From NCBI GenBank assembly GCA_013288125.1, contig JABDCN010000020.1:1-32040 (forward strand): a DNA stretch of 32,040 nucleotides. The letters are read 5' to 3'. Shown here in pieces: positions 7,299 through 14,735 of the stretch. The notes under the pieces are model-generated. The model was not told where the DNA came from. It worked only from the letters and a program-made list of their open reading frames with translations, and searched no databases. The first letter of the stretch is position 1, and every line of letters starts with the position of its first letter. Position numbers and translations under genes: made by a program. Origin of the DNA: Gammaproteobacteria bacterium. Its GTDB lineage: Bacteria > Pseudomonadota > Gammaproteobacteria > DSM-16500.

Positions 7299-8880
7299 TT
7301 TAGAATTAATTTTAAATGGAGGCTTTTCCCCACTTAATCGCTTCATGAATAAAAAAGATTATGATAATGTACTCCATAAAATGCAATTGCATGATGGAAC
7401 ATGTTGGCCTATTCCCATCACACTAGATATTGATGAATCATTTGCTGATAACTTATCATCAGGTGAAATAATTTCGCTGCACGATGCAGAAGGTTTATTG
7501 CTTGCGACATTAAAAATTGATGAGATGTGGAAAGTTGACAAACAGCGTGAAGCACTAGCTGTGTTTAATACGGAAGACGAAACGCATCCTGGCGTGTCTT
7601 ATCTTTATCATCATGTCAAACAAATTTATATCAGCGGGCCATTATCAAGCGTTACCTTACCACATCATTATGACTTTAATCATTTGCGTTACACGCCTTC
7701 AACATTAAAAAAATTATTTCATGAACGTGGATGGGAAAAAATTATTGCCTTTCAAACACGAAATCCCATGCACAGAGCACATCAAGAATTAACTTTACGC
7801 GCTATCGAACAAACCGGTGGAAAATTATTAATTCATCCCGTTGTTGGGATGACAAAACCAGGTGATATCGAATATTATTTACGTGTACGTTGCTACGAAC
7901 ATATTTTAAAAACATATGACACACACACAGCTTGTTTAAGTCTATTACCTTTGGCCATGCGCATGGCAGGCCCGAAAGAAGCTTTATGGCACGCCATTAT
8001 TCGTAAAAATTATGGTTGCACGCATTTTATTGTGGGACGTGATCATGCAGGTCCTGGCAAAGATAAATCAGGCAAAGATTTTTATCCGCCCTATGCCGCG
8101 CAAACATTAGCGTTATCACATCAATCACAATTAGGTATCACGATTGTTCCATTTCAAGAAATGGGATATAGCATGCGGCAATCACGTTATTTATCGATCG
8201 AATCTTTTTCAACAGATGAAACACCTGCTACGATTTCTGGCACAGAATTACGTCATCGTTTACGAAGTAATCAAGAAATTCCTGAATGGTTTTCTTATCC
8301 CGCCGTGATAGAAGAATTACGAAAAGCTCATCCCCCTAAACATCAACAAGGATTTACCGTTTTTTTAACAGGCTTACCCAGTTCAGGGAAATCAACGCTC
8401 GCGAATGCTTTATCACTTAAATTAAGAGAAATGACAAATAGACAAGTGACTTTATTAGATGGCGATGTGATTCGCACGCATTTGTCACAAGGTTTGGGAT
8501 TTAGTCAACAAGATAGAGAAACAAATATTACGCGTGTAGGATTTGTTGCAAAAGAAATTACAAAACATGGCGGCATTGTCATTTGCGCTTTAGTCGCGCC
8601 ATTTGCCAGCGCGAGAAATAAAGTTAAAGAAATGATTAGTGCAGAAGGGGGATTTATTGAAGTGTATGTCGCAACACCATTAACAATTTGCGAATCACGC
8701 GATAGAAAAGGATTATATAAAAAAGCAAGAGAAGGATCCATTCAGCAATTTACTGGTATTAGTGATCCTTATGAAGTACCAAATTCACCGGCCATAGAAA
8801 TTGATACTTCTTCAGTTACACCTGAATCAGCAATAGAATTTTTAATTAAACAAATTAAATTATTAGGATGGATATTGTGA
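7252..8880 (+). CDS. Bifunctional sulfate adenylyltransferase / adenylylsulfate kinase (PAPS synthetase)
   Basis: A 542-residue fusion that turns sulfate and ATP into APS and then phosphorylates APS to PAPS, the donor for sulfotransferases. The N-terminal ATP sulfurylase domain carries QTRNPMHRAH (residues 168-177) and GRDHAGPG (from 262), the nucleotide-binding and catalytic motifs. The C-terminal APS kinase domain starts near 365, with the P-loop GLPSSGKST (374-382) followed by LLDGDVIR and the FVAKEITKHGG region. Both domains look complete. The ATG at 7252 has a purine-rich GGAAGAAAG upstream, inside the end of the previous gene. No sulfite-forming reductase genes are next to it, and the next gene is a sulfotransferase. 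This favours sulfation over assimilation as its job. Confidence 0.93.
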   Translation: MMKMASLTLTQRQLCDLELILNGGFSPLNRFMNKKDYDNVLHKMQLHDGTCWPIPITLDIDESFADNLSSGEIISLHDAEGLLLATLKIDEMWKVDKQREALAVFNTEDETHPGVSYLYHHVKQIYISGPLSSVTLPHHYDFNHLRYTPSTLKKLFHERGWEKIIAFQTRNPMHRAHQELTLRAIEQTGGKLLIHPVVGMTKPGDIEYYLRVRCYEHILKTYDTHTACLSLLPLAMRMAGPKEALWHAIIRKNYGCTHFIVGRDHAGPGKDKSGKDFYPPYAAQTLALSHQSQLGITIVPFQEMGYSMRQSRYLSIESFSTDETPATISGTELRHRLRSNQEIPEWFSYPAVIEELRKAHPPKHQQGFTVFLTGLPSSGKSTLANALSLKLREMTNRQVTLLDGDVIRTHLSQGLGFSQQDRETNITRVGFVAKEITKHGGIVICALVAPFASARNKVKEMISAEGGFIEVYVATPLTICESRDRKGLYKKAREGSIQQFTGISDPYEVPNSPAIEIDTSSVTPESAIEFLIKQIKLLGWIL

Positions 8881-9902
8881 ATACAAACAAAAAAAATATA
8901 TTTGTAGTATTAGGTATTTCAAGAAGCGGCACGAGCGCTATTGCACGTTCGCTACAGACATTAGGGATTGATTTAGGTGAAAAATTATTACCAGGCAACA
9001 AGAAAAATCCAAAAGGATTTTTTGAAGATGCCGATATTCTTTATAAAATTAATCGCGGCGTTTCTCATGCGTTGAATGATCCTTGGATGACAGTTGGCTC
9101 GTTAAAACAGGCTAGCATTGATGATCAACCTTTATTAAAAAATTTTAAAACCTATGCTATTCAGTTATTACAAGAACGATTGAAAAAAACAGATTACTGG
9201 GGATTTAAAGACCCGCGCACCACAACCATTTTACCTTTTTGGCTAAATGTATTTGATGCTTTGCAAGTTAATGATCATTATGTCATTGCGCTCCGAAATC
9301 CCTTAGCGGTAGCTTATTCTAACCAACAATTTGCAAAATTAGATTTAGAAACGGGGATGATATTGTGGCTCATCCATTCATTTGCAGCAATTGAAGGAAC
9401 GCATCATAAAAAACGTATTGTGGTGAGTTATGAAGCCATGTTAGAAAATGCAGATGCACAATTAATACGTATACACTCTGCGTTCGAATTGCCTTTTGCT
9501 TTATCACCAACGGATGTGCTTCACTACCAACAAACATTTTTAGATAAATCATTAAGCCATCATGTCGCAGATTTAAATGCATTAAAAAACCATTCTGCTT
9601 TGCGTGTGGTACCGCTTTGTTTACAAGTATATGAATTATTATTATCTCTCGCACAAGATAAATTTACATTTGACAGCGTGGAATTTCAATTTGCATGGCA
9701 GCATATTAAAAATGAATTTACTAAAGCGTATCCACTTTATGAGTGGATTCAAGAACAAATGAAACAACGACAAACAGCAGAAAAAAGTTTACAGCGCGTT
9801 CAACGCTCTATTTCGTGGAAATTGATTTATCCGTTCCGAATGATGGATGAAGTGATTCGGCGCGCGCGAAAAAAATCGAAGGAGGAAAGGAGGTTGAGGT
9901 AG
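8868..9902 (+). CDS. PAPS-dependent sulfotransferase family protein
   Basis: The N-terminus has the 5'-phosphosulfate-binding loop of sulfotransferases (VVLGISRSGTSAIARSLQTL, about residues 13-32), followed by LGEKLLPGNKKNPKGFFED, typical of bacterial sulfotransferase-family proteins. GFKDPRTT and ALRNPLAVAYS match the 3'-phosphate-binding region. The C-terminal piece SISWKLIYPFRMMDEV resembles the tail often seen on enzymes of polysaccharide assembly, which hints at a surface glycan acceptor. Two starts are possible: ATG 8868, or GTG 8877, which gives a GTGA overlap with the upstream stop and has AGGA 8 nt before it. It is the last gene of the operon and is followed by a perfect palindromic repeat. 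The acceptor is unknown. Confidence 0.82.
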   Translation: MDIVNTNKKNIFVVLGISRSGTSAIARSLQTLGIDLGEKLLPGNKKNPKGFFEDADILYKINRGVSHALNDPWMTVGSLKQASIDDQPLLKNFKTYAIQLLQERLKKTDYWGFKDPRTTTILPFWLNVFDALQVNDHYVIALRNPLAVAYSNQQFAKLDLETGMILWLIHSFAAIEGTHHKKRIVVSYEAMLENADAQLIRIHSAFELPFALSPTDVLHYQQTFLDKSLSHHVADLNALKNHSALRVVPLCLQVYELLLSLAQDKFTFDSVEFQFAWQHIKNEFTKAYPLYEWIQEQMKQRQTAEKSLQRVQRSISWKLIYPFRMMDEVIRRARKKSKEERRLR

Positions 9903-9914
9903 AGGCGTAGCTTA

Positions 9915-10020
9915 GTTGTCATCCTGAGGCCTGCGAAAGCAGGTCGAAGGATCACTAAAATGCGTCATAATACTTGCAAGTGATCCTTCGACCTGCTTTC
10001 GCAGGCCTCAGGATGACAAC
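9915..10020. repeat. Perfect 42-bp-arm palindrome (GTCATCCTGAG family)
   Basis: Arms 9915-9956 and 9979-10020 are exact reverse complements around a 22-nt loop; each begins or ends with GTTGTCATCCTGAGG / CCTCAGGATGACAAC. A sibling with the same outer word but a different inner arm is at 22465-22549. It follows the sulfotransferase stop by 12 nt and may stop transcription, but no T-run follows the stem. A stray AAGATGACAAC at 10030-10040 looks like a remnant copy. Confidence 0.85.
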
Positions 10021-10063
10021 CATACACCCAAGATGACAACTGCTCAAAGTAATAGAAATACGG

Positions 10064-10107
10064 TATAATGTCAGCATAGATTAGACGCTTTTTTTTGCGT
10101 CTTAATC
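10064..10107 (+). promoter_or_regulatory. pilT promoter (-10) and 5' leader hairpin
   Basis: TATAAT at 10064-10069 is a consensus -10; the base 17 nt upstream (10041-10046, TGCTCA) is only a poor -35, so activation is possible. Transcription would begin near 10076. The leader then starts with a stem, GATTAGACGC (10079-10088) pairing with GCGTCTTAATC (10097-10107) with one bulged base, closed by a loop of eight T. A stem at the extreme 5' end commonly affects RNA stability or initiation. Confidence 0.45.
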
Positions 10108-10136
10108 CATTAAAACAAAACTAAGAAGAACTCACT

Positions 10137-11222
10137 ATGAGCGTTGAAAGTATAGATAAATTATTAGAAATGGGTGTAAAAAGAAATGCCTCTGACTTAC
10201 ACTTACATCCTGGTGTCAGGCCACTATTACGCATAGATGGTGTATTAAAAGAAATCACCGAAATCAAACCTCTTTCTTCCAATGAAATAAAACATTTGTT
10301 ATTTAATTTCATGACGACAGAACAACAACAACGTTTTAACGAAGAATTAGGTTTAGAAATGGCGCTTTCCATCGCTGAGCTCGGTGATTTTCGTATTAGT
10401 ATGCTGCATGTGAGAGAGGGTGTTGCAGCGGTGTTTCGTATTTTACCACGACATATTCCGAGTTGTTTAGAATTAGGATTGCCCCCTGTGATCGGTTCTT
10501 TACTGGGTTTGTCACATGGTTTAATTCTCGTCACAGGACCTACCGGTTCAGGCAAAACAACAACGCTTGCCTCCATGATCAATCAAATTAATACCTATCA
10601 ATCCTCTCATATTATTACCATTGAAGATCCTATTGAATATATTCATCACAATAAAAAAAGTGTGATCAAGCAATTACAAGTAGGACGCGAAACGCATAGT
10701 TTTGCTGCTGCGTTACGCGCATCATTAAGACAAGATCCGGATGTCGTTTTATTAGGAGAATTACGCGATTTTGAAACCATGCAACTTGCATTGACGGCGG
10801 CAGAAACAGGACATTTAGTTTTTGCGACACTACACGCCTCATCTGCCCCGCTTGCTATTAATCGATTTGTCGATATGTGTCCGTTAGAAGAAAATGTTAT
10901 CGTTCGAAATATGTTATCAGAAACATTACAGGCCGTGATTTGCCAAACGTTAGTTAAAACAATTAACAAAGGTCGCACCGCTGCTTTTGAAGTGATGTTA
11001 TCGACACCTGCTATTCGTCATTATATTCGCAAAGATATGCCAGGATATATGGAGTCAACGATTCAAACGAGTGGTGATATTGGGATGTGTACCTTGAATC
11101 AATCTTTAAATAATTTGATTGAAAATCATGTGATTTCTGCGACAGTCGCAGAGGCAACATTAGCTAATCGCGGTACTTTTAGAGAATTTGAAGATAAGGG
11201 TTCGCAAAAGACGAAGAAGTAG
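10137..11222 (+). CDS. pilT: Type IV pilus retraction ATPase PilT
   Basis: A 361-residue hexameric ATPase that disassembles type IV pili at the inner-membrane platform, driving twitching and DNA uptake. It begins with the PilT N-terminal domain (ASDLHLHPGVRPLLRIDG). It then has Walker A GPTGSGKTTT (134-143), the Asp box region IITIEDPIEYIH, Walker B-like VVLLGELRDFET, and the His box GHLVFATLHASSA. The PilT C-terminal motif usually reading AIRNLIRE is AIRHYIRK here, and GMQTLD is GMCTLN. These substitutions are mild, but they fall in the element tied to retraction. It resembles PilT more than PilU. It stands apart from the pilM-Q cluster at 21-25 kb. The ribosome binding site is weak (AAGAAG). 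Confidence 0.92.
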   Translation: MSVESIDKLLEMGVKRNASDLHLHPGVRPLLRIDGVLKEITEIKPLSSNEIKHLLFNFMTTEQQQRFNEELGLEMALSIAELGDFRISMLHVREGVAAVFRILPRHIPSCLELGLPPVIGSLLGLSHGLILVTGPTGSGKTTTLASMINQINTYQSSHIITIEDPIEYIHHNKKSVIKQLQVGRETHSFAAALRASLRQDPDVVLLGELRDFETMQLALTAAETGHLVFATLHASSAPLAINRFVDMCPLEENVIVRNMLSETLQAVICQTLVKTINKGRTAAFEVMLSTPAIRHYIRKDMPGYMESTIQTSGDIGMCTLNQSLNNLIENHVISATVAEATLANRGTFREFEDKGSQKTKK

Positions 11223-11239
11223 AACCTCACACAATGGGA

Positions 11240-11268
11240 TTGATTCGTAGTGCGCAACACGCTATACT
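11240..11268 (+). promoter_or_regulatory. Promoter of the higBA remnant locus
   Basis: TTGATT (11240-11245) and TATACT (11263-11268) are separated by 17 nt and lie just ahead of the higB stub start at 11275. Between them GTGCGCAACAC (11250-11260) is a short palindrome that could be part of a HigA operator, as these antitoxins repress their own promoter. Confidence 0.5.
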
Positions 11269-11274
11269 TAGGAA

Positions 11275-11406
11275 ATGATAAAATCGTTTAAACATAAGGG
11301 CATTAAGCTTTTCTTTGAAAAAGGAAACTGCTCTGGTATCCAAACTAAGCACCGAAAAAAATTAAGAATGCAATTAAGCGCGCTAGATAATGACAATACA
11401 ACATAA
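11275..11406 (+). pseudogene. higB: Truncated HigB-family (RelE-type) toxin remnant
   Basis: The reading frame MIKSFKHKGIKLFFEKGNCS, then GIQTKHRKKLRMQLSALDN, is the recognisable N-terminal ~38 residues of a HigB mRNA interferase, normally about 92 residues. The frame ends after 43 codons because the antitoxin start region (ATGACAATACAAC) follows directly where the toxin's middle and C-terminal part should be. This looks like a clean internal deletion of about 50 codons that removed the RNA-cleaving C-terminal half and fused the stub to the start of higA. The ATG at 11275 and a promoter upstream remain, so the stub may still be transcribed. It overlaps higA by 17 nt. It should not be an active toxin. 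Confidence 0.75.
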
Positions 11407-11689
11407 TCCACCACATCCAGGAGAGTTTATAAAGGAAACTTATATTGATCCATTAAATATAAGTTTAAGAAAGGCAGCTCTTAATCTAGACGTTGCGCCT
11501 TCGACATTTTCACGACTTATCAATGGTGAAGCTGATTTGTCGCCCGAGATGGCATTAAAGCTTTCTAAAGCGTTCGGTAGAACACCAGAAAGTTGGATGC
11601 AAATACAAGCAAATTACGAGCTCTGGAAAGCAAAAAAAACAGTTAAATTAAATCGCGTTCATGTCATCTATCATGATCGTGCGAGTTAA
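11390..11689 (+). CDS. higA: HigA-family antitoxin, XRE-type transcriptional regulator
   Basis: A 99-residue DNA-binding antitoxin. It opens with NPPHPGEFIKETYIDPLNIS, the standard HigA start, followed by a helix-turn-helix (LRKAALNLDVAPSTFSRLIN) and the AFGRTPESWMQIQANYELW tail that contacts toxin in the family. All parts look intact. In a working pair HigA neutralises HigB and represses the operon; here the toxin gene is a stub, so HigA is an orphan. It might still act as a repressor or protect against a related toxin elsewhere. The gap to the convergent OTU gene is only 12 nt. Confidence 0.88.
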   Translation: MTIQHNPPHPGEFIKETYIDPLNISLRKAALNLDVAPSTFSRLINGEADLSPEMALKLSKAFGRTPESWMQIQANYELWKAKKTVKLNRVHVIYHDRAS

Positions 11690-11701
11690 ATAAAGAAATA
11701 A

Positions 11702-12940
11702 TTATCGACGATAAAATTTAGATTCAGTTTGCTGCAATTTTCTTGTAAATTCTTCGCTCTTAATTTGTTTTCGTTGTTCTTTTTTGAATAAGCGATATTC
11801 TTCATTTTGCAGATGTCTTGCATATTCTTCATCTAATGCAACCAATGTTTCATTAGTCACTTGGAATTTTGCGACTAATTTGTGATTAACTCGCACTTCA
11901 TAACCTTGATATCCATGATTTGATTGTTCAATTGCTGCTTGAACCAGTGGATTAGTTTCATTCCATTCACCCTTTGTTTCTAATTTGGTATCTTGAAATA
12001 AACGGAAAGTTGCTGCTTCTATTTCTGATATTCCTGATGTGGAAATTGGTCTTGATACGACTGGACTTACTGGGTTTGCTGGTATTGTCACAACTGGTTG
12101 CGATGTTGTCGTAGTTGTGGTTGTAGTTTCAGTTGCAGTTGTAGCAGCAGTTACTGGTGTTACTTCTGACTTTAACTCCGACTGCAGAATCGTACTATCA
12201 TAATGACCAACTTGAACATTATGTATCAATTTAATAGCTGGTGCATTTGATTGCCTTGTATCATGATGACAATGATTATTGATAAATAAATTAACTTTTA
12301 AGCAACGAGCTAATTGAGACAATTCAGCATCGCCAGCCCATGTCCCTGGCTTTCTCATTTCTCTAAAAAATTGAGAACAACCACCCTCTCTCAGCCACCA
12401 TCGAGATAATTCACGAATAGCATTTTCTTCATTTACTTTTCCTGTTCCATCTCTATTTTGATTAAATATTACTTCAAATTTTTTATTAATAAAAGCATGA
12501 CGTTGATATATATCATCAGGACGAAGTATATGAGCAGAAGGATTTTGTTGAAGCGTAACATAATCATCATATGCCGCTTTAAGACTTTCTAAAGCGTCTC
12601 TAGGAAACTCAATATCTTTTTCAAGTTCGGAAACAGCCAAGTCACGCATAATAGGCATAAGCTTTCTTTGTAATTCTTTTTTTCCACTCTCGCCTTTTCC
12701 TCTAAGAAATTGTATTTTTGCTTTAAGCGCCAACCAATTATTTTCACATTCAAGTGCAGCAGCGGCCACGCTAATCAAAATCTTGAGTTCTTTTTGACGT
12801 TCTTTATCCCGTCTCAGCGCTCGTTCAAATGCTTCCAAATTAGATGATTGAGTGAAAGATAAAATAAAAGCATGCAAGGCACAATTGCCATCATCAATTG
12901 CCGGTTCTTTTACGCTTTCATCACGACGATCTAAGCTCAT
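11702..12940 (-). CDS. OTU-like cysteine protease (candidate deubiquitinase effector)
   Basis: A 412-residue protein with an OTU-type peptidase layout. The nucleophile motif is DDGNCALHAF (Cys20). A long helical insertion (about 30-190) follows, then WAGDAELSQLARCLKVNLFI (201-220) and the catalytic-His motif VGHYDST (His246). This matches the D-G-N-C, W-G-G-D-x-E-L, and N/G-H-Y-D-S pattern of ovarian-tumour deubiquitinases. A Thr-rich linker (about 262-280) leads to a C-terminal part. That part has a UIM-like NPLVQAAIEQS (330-340) and a MIU-like DEEYARHLQNEEY (370-382), both possible ubiquitin-binding helices. There is no signal peptide. Legionella and Coxiella relatives inject OTU deubiquitinases through Dot/Icm; the same is inferred. 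A PmrA-like promoter box is upstream (12976-13008). The ribosome binding site is weak. Confidence 0.78.
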   Translation of the reverse strand: MSLDRRDESVKEPAIDDGNCALHAFILSFTQSSNLEAFERALRRDKERQKELKILISVAAAALECENNWLALKAKIQFLRGKGESGKKELQRKLMPIMRDLAVSELEKDIEFPRDALESLKAAYDDYVTLQQNPSAHILRPDDIYQRHAFINKKFEVIFNQNRDGTGKVNEENAIRELSRWWLREGGCSQFFREMRKPGTWAGDAELSQLARCLKVNLFINNHCHHDTRQSNAPAIKLIHNVQVGHYDSTILQSELKSEVTPVTAATTATETTTTTTTTSQPVVTIPANPVSPVVSRPISTSGISEIEAATFRLFQDTKLETKGEWNETNPLVQAAIEQSNHGYQGYEVRVNHKLVAKFQVTNETLVALDEEYARHLQNEEYRLFKKEQRKQIKSEEFTRKLQQTESKFYRR

Positions 12941-12975
12941 TTTTTAGCTACTCTTTCAGTTAGAATATGTAAGTT

Positions 12976-13008
12976 ATTATCCCACAAAAGAATTAATATA
13001 CTATTAAG
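12976..13008 (-). promoter_or_regulatory. Promoter of the OTU gene with PmrA-like box
   Basis: On the minus strand: CTTAATAGT, 2 nt (AT), ATTAATTCT, 7 nt, GATAAT. The first nonamer matches the PmrA half-site cTTAATatT at 8 of 9 and the second at 6 of 9. The half-sites are spaced exactly as in known Legionella and Coxiella targets, and a -10 box follows 7 nt later. The start codon is about 35 nt downstream of the -10. Confidence 0.5.
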
Positions 13009-13069
13009 TAGTTAAATAAAAATATGTTTTTAATTCAGCTAGTTATCGAGGGGGCGCTGTTGTTCAACA

Positions 13070-13122
13070 CCCTCCTCTCCCTAACCCTCTCCTCCCATTT
13101 TATGGGAGGAGAGGGAACAGTT
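13070..13122. repeat. CCCTCCTCTCCCTAACCC palindromic repeat
   Basis: Perfect 14-bp stem (13085-13098 / 13102-13115, arm CCCTCTCCTCCCAT) with a TTT loop, preceded by CCCTCCTCTCCCTAA. It is almost identical to 5646-5699, which has AAA in the loop, and related to 4100-4150. It lies upstream of the OTU promoter, between two genes of the same strand. Confidence 0.85.
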
Positions 13123-13157
13123 CGACATTTTTCTGTGTAAATTTCGATTTACGTAAC

Positions 13158-13177
13158 AACACCTTTATCAAGGTGTT
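13158..13177. terminator. Small hairpin at the end of the 13168-13878 gene
   Basis: AACACCTT (13158-13165) pairs with AAGGTGTT (13170-13177) around a 4-nt loop that contains part of the stop codon. On the plus strand it is followed by three more T; on the minus strand, where the gene is read, the downstream run is only GTTGTTA. It may end the transcript, but the T-run is weak. Confidence 0.35.
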
Positions 13178-13878
13178 TTTGATCGACTCTGTTTTTGATC
13201 AAGATTTTCATTTTCTTCAATTTTAATATTTTTCGATGGAGAAGGCGAGCTCTTGAAAAAACGCCAGGCTGATGCCACTAATTCATTAACAGCGTCTTGC
13301 CCTCGTTTAGTTACTTGTTGTTCTTGTCTTTGAACCACCTGATCTTTTTCTACCTGTTTAGATTTTAATAATTCAATCGCATCGTCAAATGCTTCGCTTT
13401 TGCTTTTAACATTAAAGGGTTCTTTCGATAACACCCAACTACCGCCATTTAGAAAAGGAGCTTGTTCTTTTTCACGATTTTCTTTTCCAATATCACTTAA
13501 CCAAGAAAATTTATTTTGTTTCCACTGTTCATACGTTTGATCAAGGTCAATGTTTTCTCTGGAAGATAATGTCGATAAATAAGCTTCTTTTTCCCCACCT
13601 TTATTCCAAGCAAAATCCAATAAAATATTAGTCACTGAAAGCATGGGACGACCATGCACATAGTCATAGCACCAAAAATGAAATGGTTCTGTGCTCATGT
13701 CAATTTTGATTAACGCTTCAGCATCACCATTGACATATTTAATATATTGTTCTGGATCCAATAACAATCCTAATTGTTTTTGCTCCAAAAATTGATCCAA
13801 CAATTTGGCTAATCCTTCTTGGCCAATTGCTGTCGTATACATGTTTGAGAATGTATTGATCGGAGTATTGATCGGCAT
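13168..13878 (-). CDS. Hypothetical protein, candidate effector
   Basis: An unrecognised 236-residue soluble protein. It lacks a signal peptide or membrane helix. Residues 1-150 have a mixed composition (LAKLLDQFLEQKQLGLLLDP; FHFWCYDYVHGRPMLSV). The C-terminal ~70 residues are strongly charged and Ser/Lys/Gln-rich (VEKDQVVQRQEQQVTKR; SSPSPSKNIKIEENENLDQ), as in many secreted type IV substrates. The ATG at 13878 has an excellent ribosome binding site (GAGGTAAGC). A PmrA-like box of lower quality is upstream. Its place next to the OTU gene, on the same strand, suggests an effector island, but no function can be named. Confidence 0.6.
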   Translation of the reverse strand: MPINTPINTFSNMYTTAIGQEGLAKLLDQFLEQKQLGLLLDPEQYIKYVNGDAEALIKIDMSTEPFHFWCYDYVHGRPMLSVTNILLDFAWNKGGEKEAYLSTLSSRENIDLDQTYEQWKQNKFSWLSDIGKENREKEQAPFLNGGSWVLSKEPFNVKSKSEAFDDAIELLKSKQVEKDQVVQRQEQQVTKRGQDAVNELVASAWRFFKSSPSPSKNIKIEENENLDQKQSRSKTP

Positions 13879-13908
13879 GCTTACCTCACTGATAAATCCT
13901 ATTATTTT

Positions 13909-13941
13909 AGTTTAGACGTTCGAACTTAACATATTATTAAT
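13909..13941 (-). promoter_or_regulatory. Weak PmrA-like promoter upstream of the 13168-13878 gene
   Basis: On the minus strand: ATTAATAAT (7 of 9 to cTTAATatT), 2 nt, GTTAAGTTC (5 of 9), 7 nt, TAAACT (4 of 6 to the -10). Each piece is weak, but the spacing is the same as in front of the F-box and OTU genes. Confidence 0.3.
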
Positions 13942-13952
13942 TAATGTCAGTA

Positions 13953-14732
13953 TTACAAATTGCGCATCAAAACAATATCATACTCTATTGTCAAAGGCGC
14001 ATGATCAGAAAACCTTTGTTGCTTATAGATTTTTGCTGATTTAATTGTAGGCTTTAACCCCGGAGTGATGATTTGATAGTCAATGCGCCATCCTACATTT
14101 TTTTCCCATGCGCGTCCACGATGTGACCACCAAGTATATTGATCTGCTTCTTGGTTCACTTCACGAAAAGCATCAATATATTGCATCTCACCTAATAATT
14201 TGTCCATCCATGCGCGTTCTTCTGGTAAAAAACCAGAATGTTTTTGATTACCACGCCAATTTTTTAAATCGATTTGTTTGTGCGCGATGTTTAAATCACC
14301 GCAAATAATCCATTCATCTTCCAATTGATTTTTTAAATGCTGCTCATATCGATCTAAAAAATCAAATTTGATCGCTTGGCGTAACTCACCCGATGTACCA
14401 GATGGCATGTAAAGTGATGCAATCCACAAATTTCCTAATTTAATTGCGATATAACGACCTTCTTGATCTGCTACTTGCCATCCCAATCCCTTTTTAATTT
14501 CTTGTGGTTCATATCGTGAATAAATACCAACACCACTATATCCTTTTTGATCTGCGCAATGGAAATAAGCATGATATCCTTCAAGAAATAAATGAGATTG
14601 TTGCAAGTCGGCATCTTGCGCCTTTAATTCTTGCATACAAATGACATCGGCATCTTCATGTCTTAGCCAATCAAACAAACCCTTTTTAGCTGCGGAACGA
14701 ATTCCATTTAAATTAATTGTGATGATACGCAC
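13953..14732 (-). CDS. xthA: Exodeoxyribonuclease III family AP endonuclease
   Basis: A 259-residue Mg-dependent nuclease for base-excision repair, cleaving DNA at abasic sites and removing 3' blocking groups. Exonuclease III motifs are in order: ITINLNGIRSA (Asn7), DVICMQELKAQ (Glu35), the GYSGVGIYSR segment, CGDLNIAH (Asp/Asn), and the C-terminal SDHAPLTIEYD (Asp-His). Length matches the family. The start is a GTG at 14732, three bases after the stop of the asmA-like gene, so the pair is probably translated in a coupled manner. Confidence 0.93.
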   Translation of the reverse strand: MRIITINLNGIRSAAKKGLFDWLRHEDADVICMQELKAQDADLQQSHLFLEGYHAYFHCADQKGYSGVGIYSRYEPQEIKKGLGWQVADQEGRYIAIKLGNLWIASLYMPSGTSGELRQAIKFDFLDRYEQHLKNQLEDEWIICGDLNIAHKQIDLKNWRGNQKHSGFLPEERAWMDKLLGEMQYIDAFREVNQEADQYTWWSHRGRAWEKNVGWRIDYQIITPGLKPTIKSAKIYKQQRFSDHAPLTIEYDIVLMRNL

Positions 14733-14735
14733 AAA

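Noticed and set aside
9915-10020. Rho-independent terminator for the sulfation operon
   Set aside because: The stem is far longer than a terminator and no T-run follows; it matches a dispersed repeat family instead.
10121-10582. 153-codon frame antisense to pilT
   Set aside because: It lies opposite a strongly conserved PilT domain; the composition (Ser/Pro/Cys) is that of a shadow frame.
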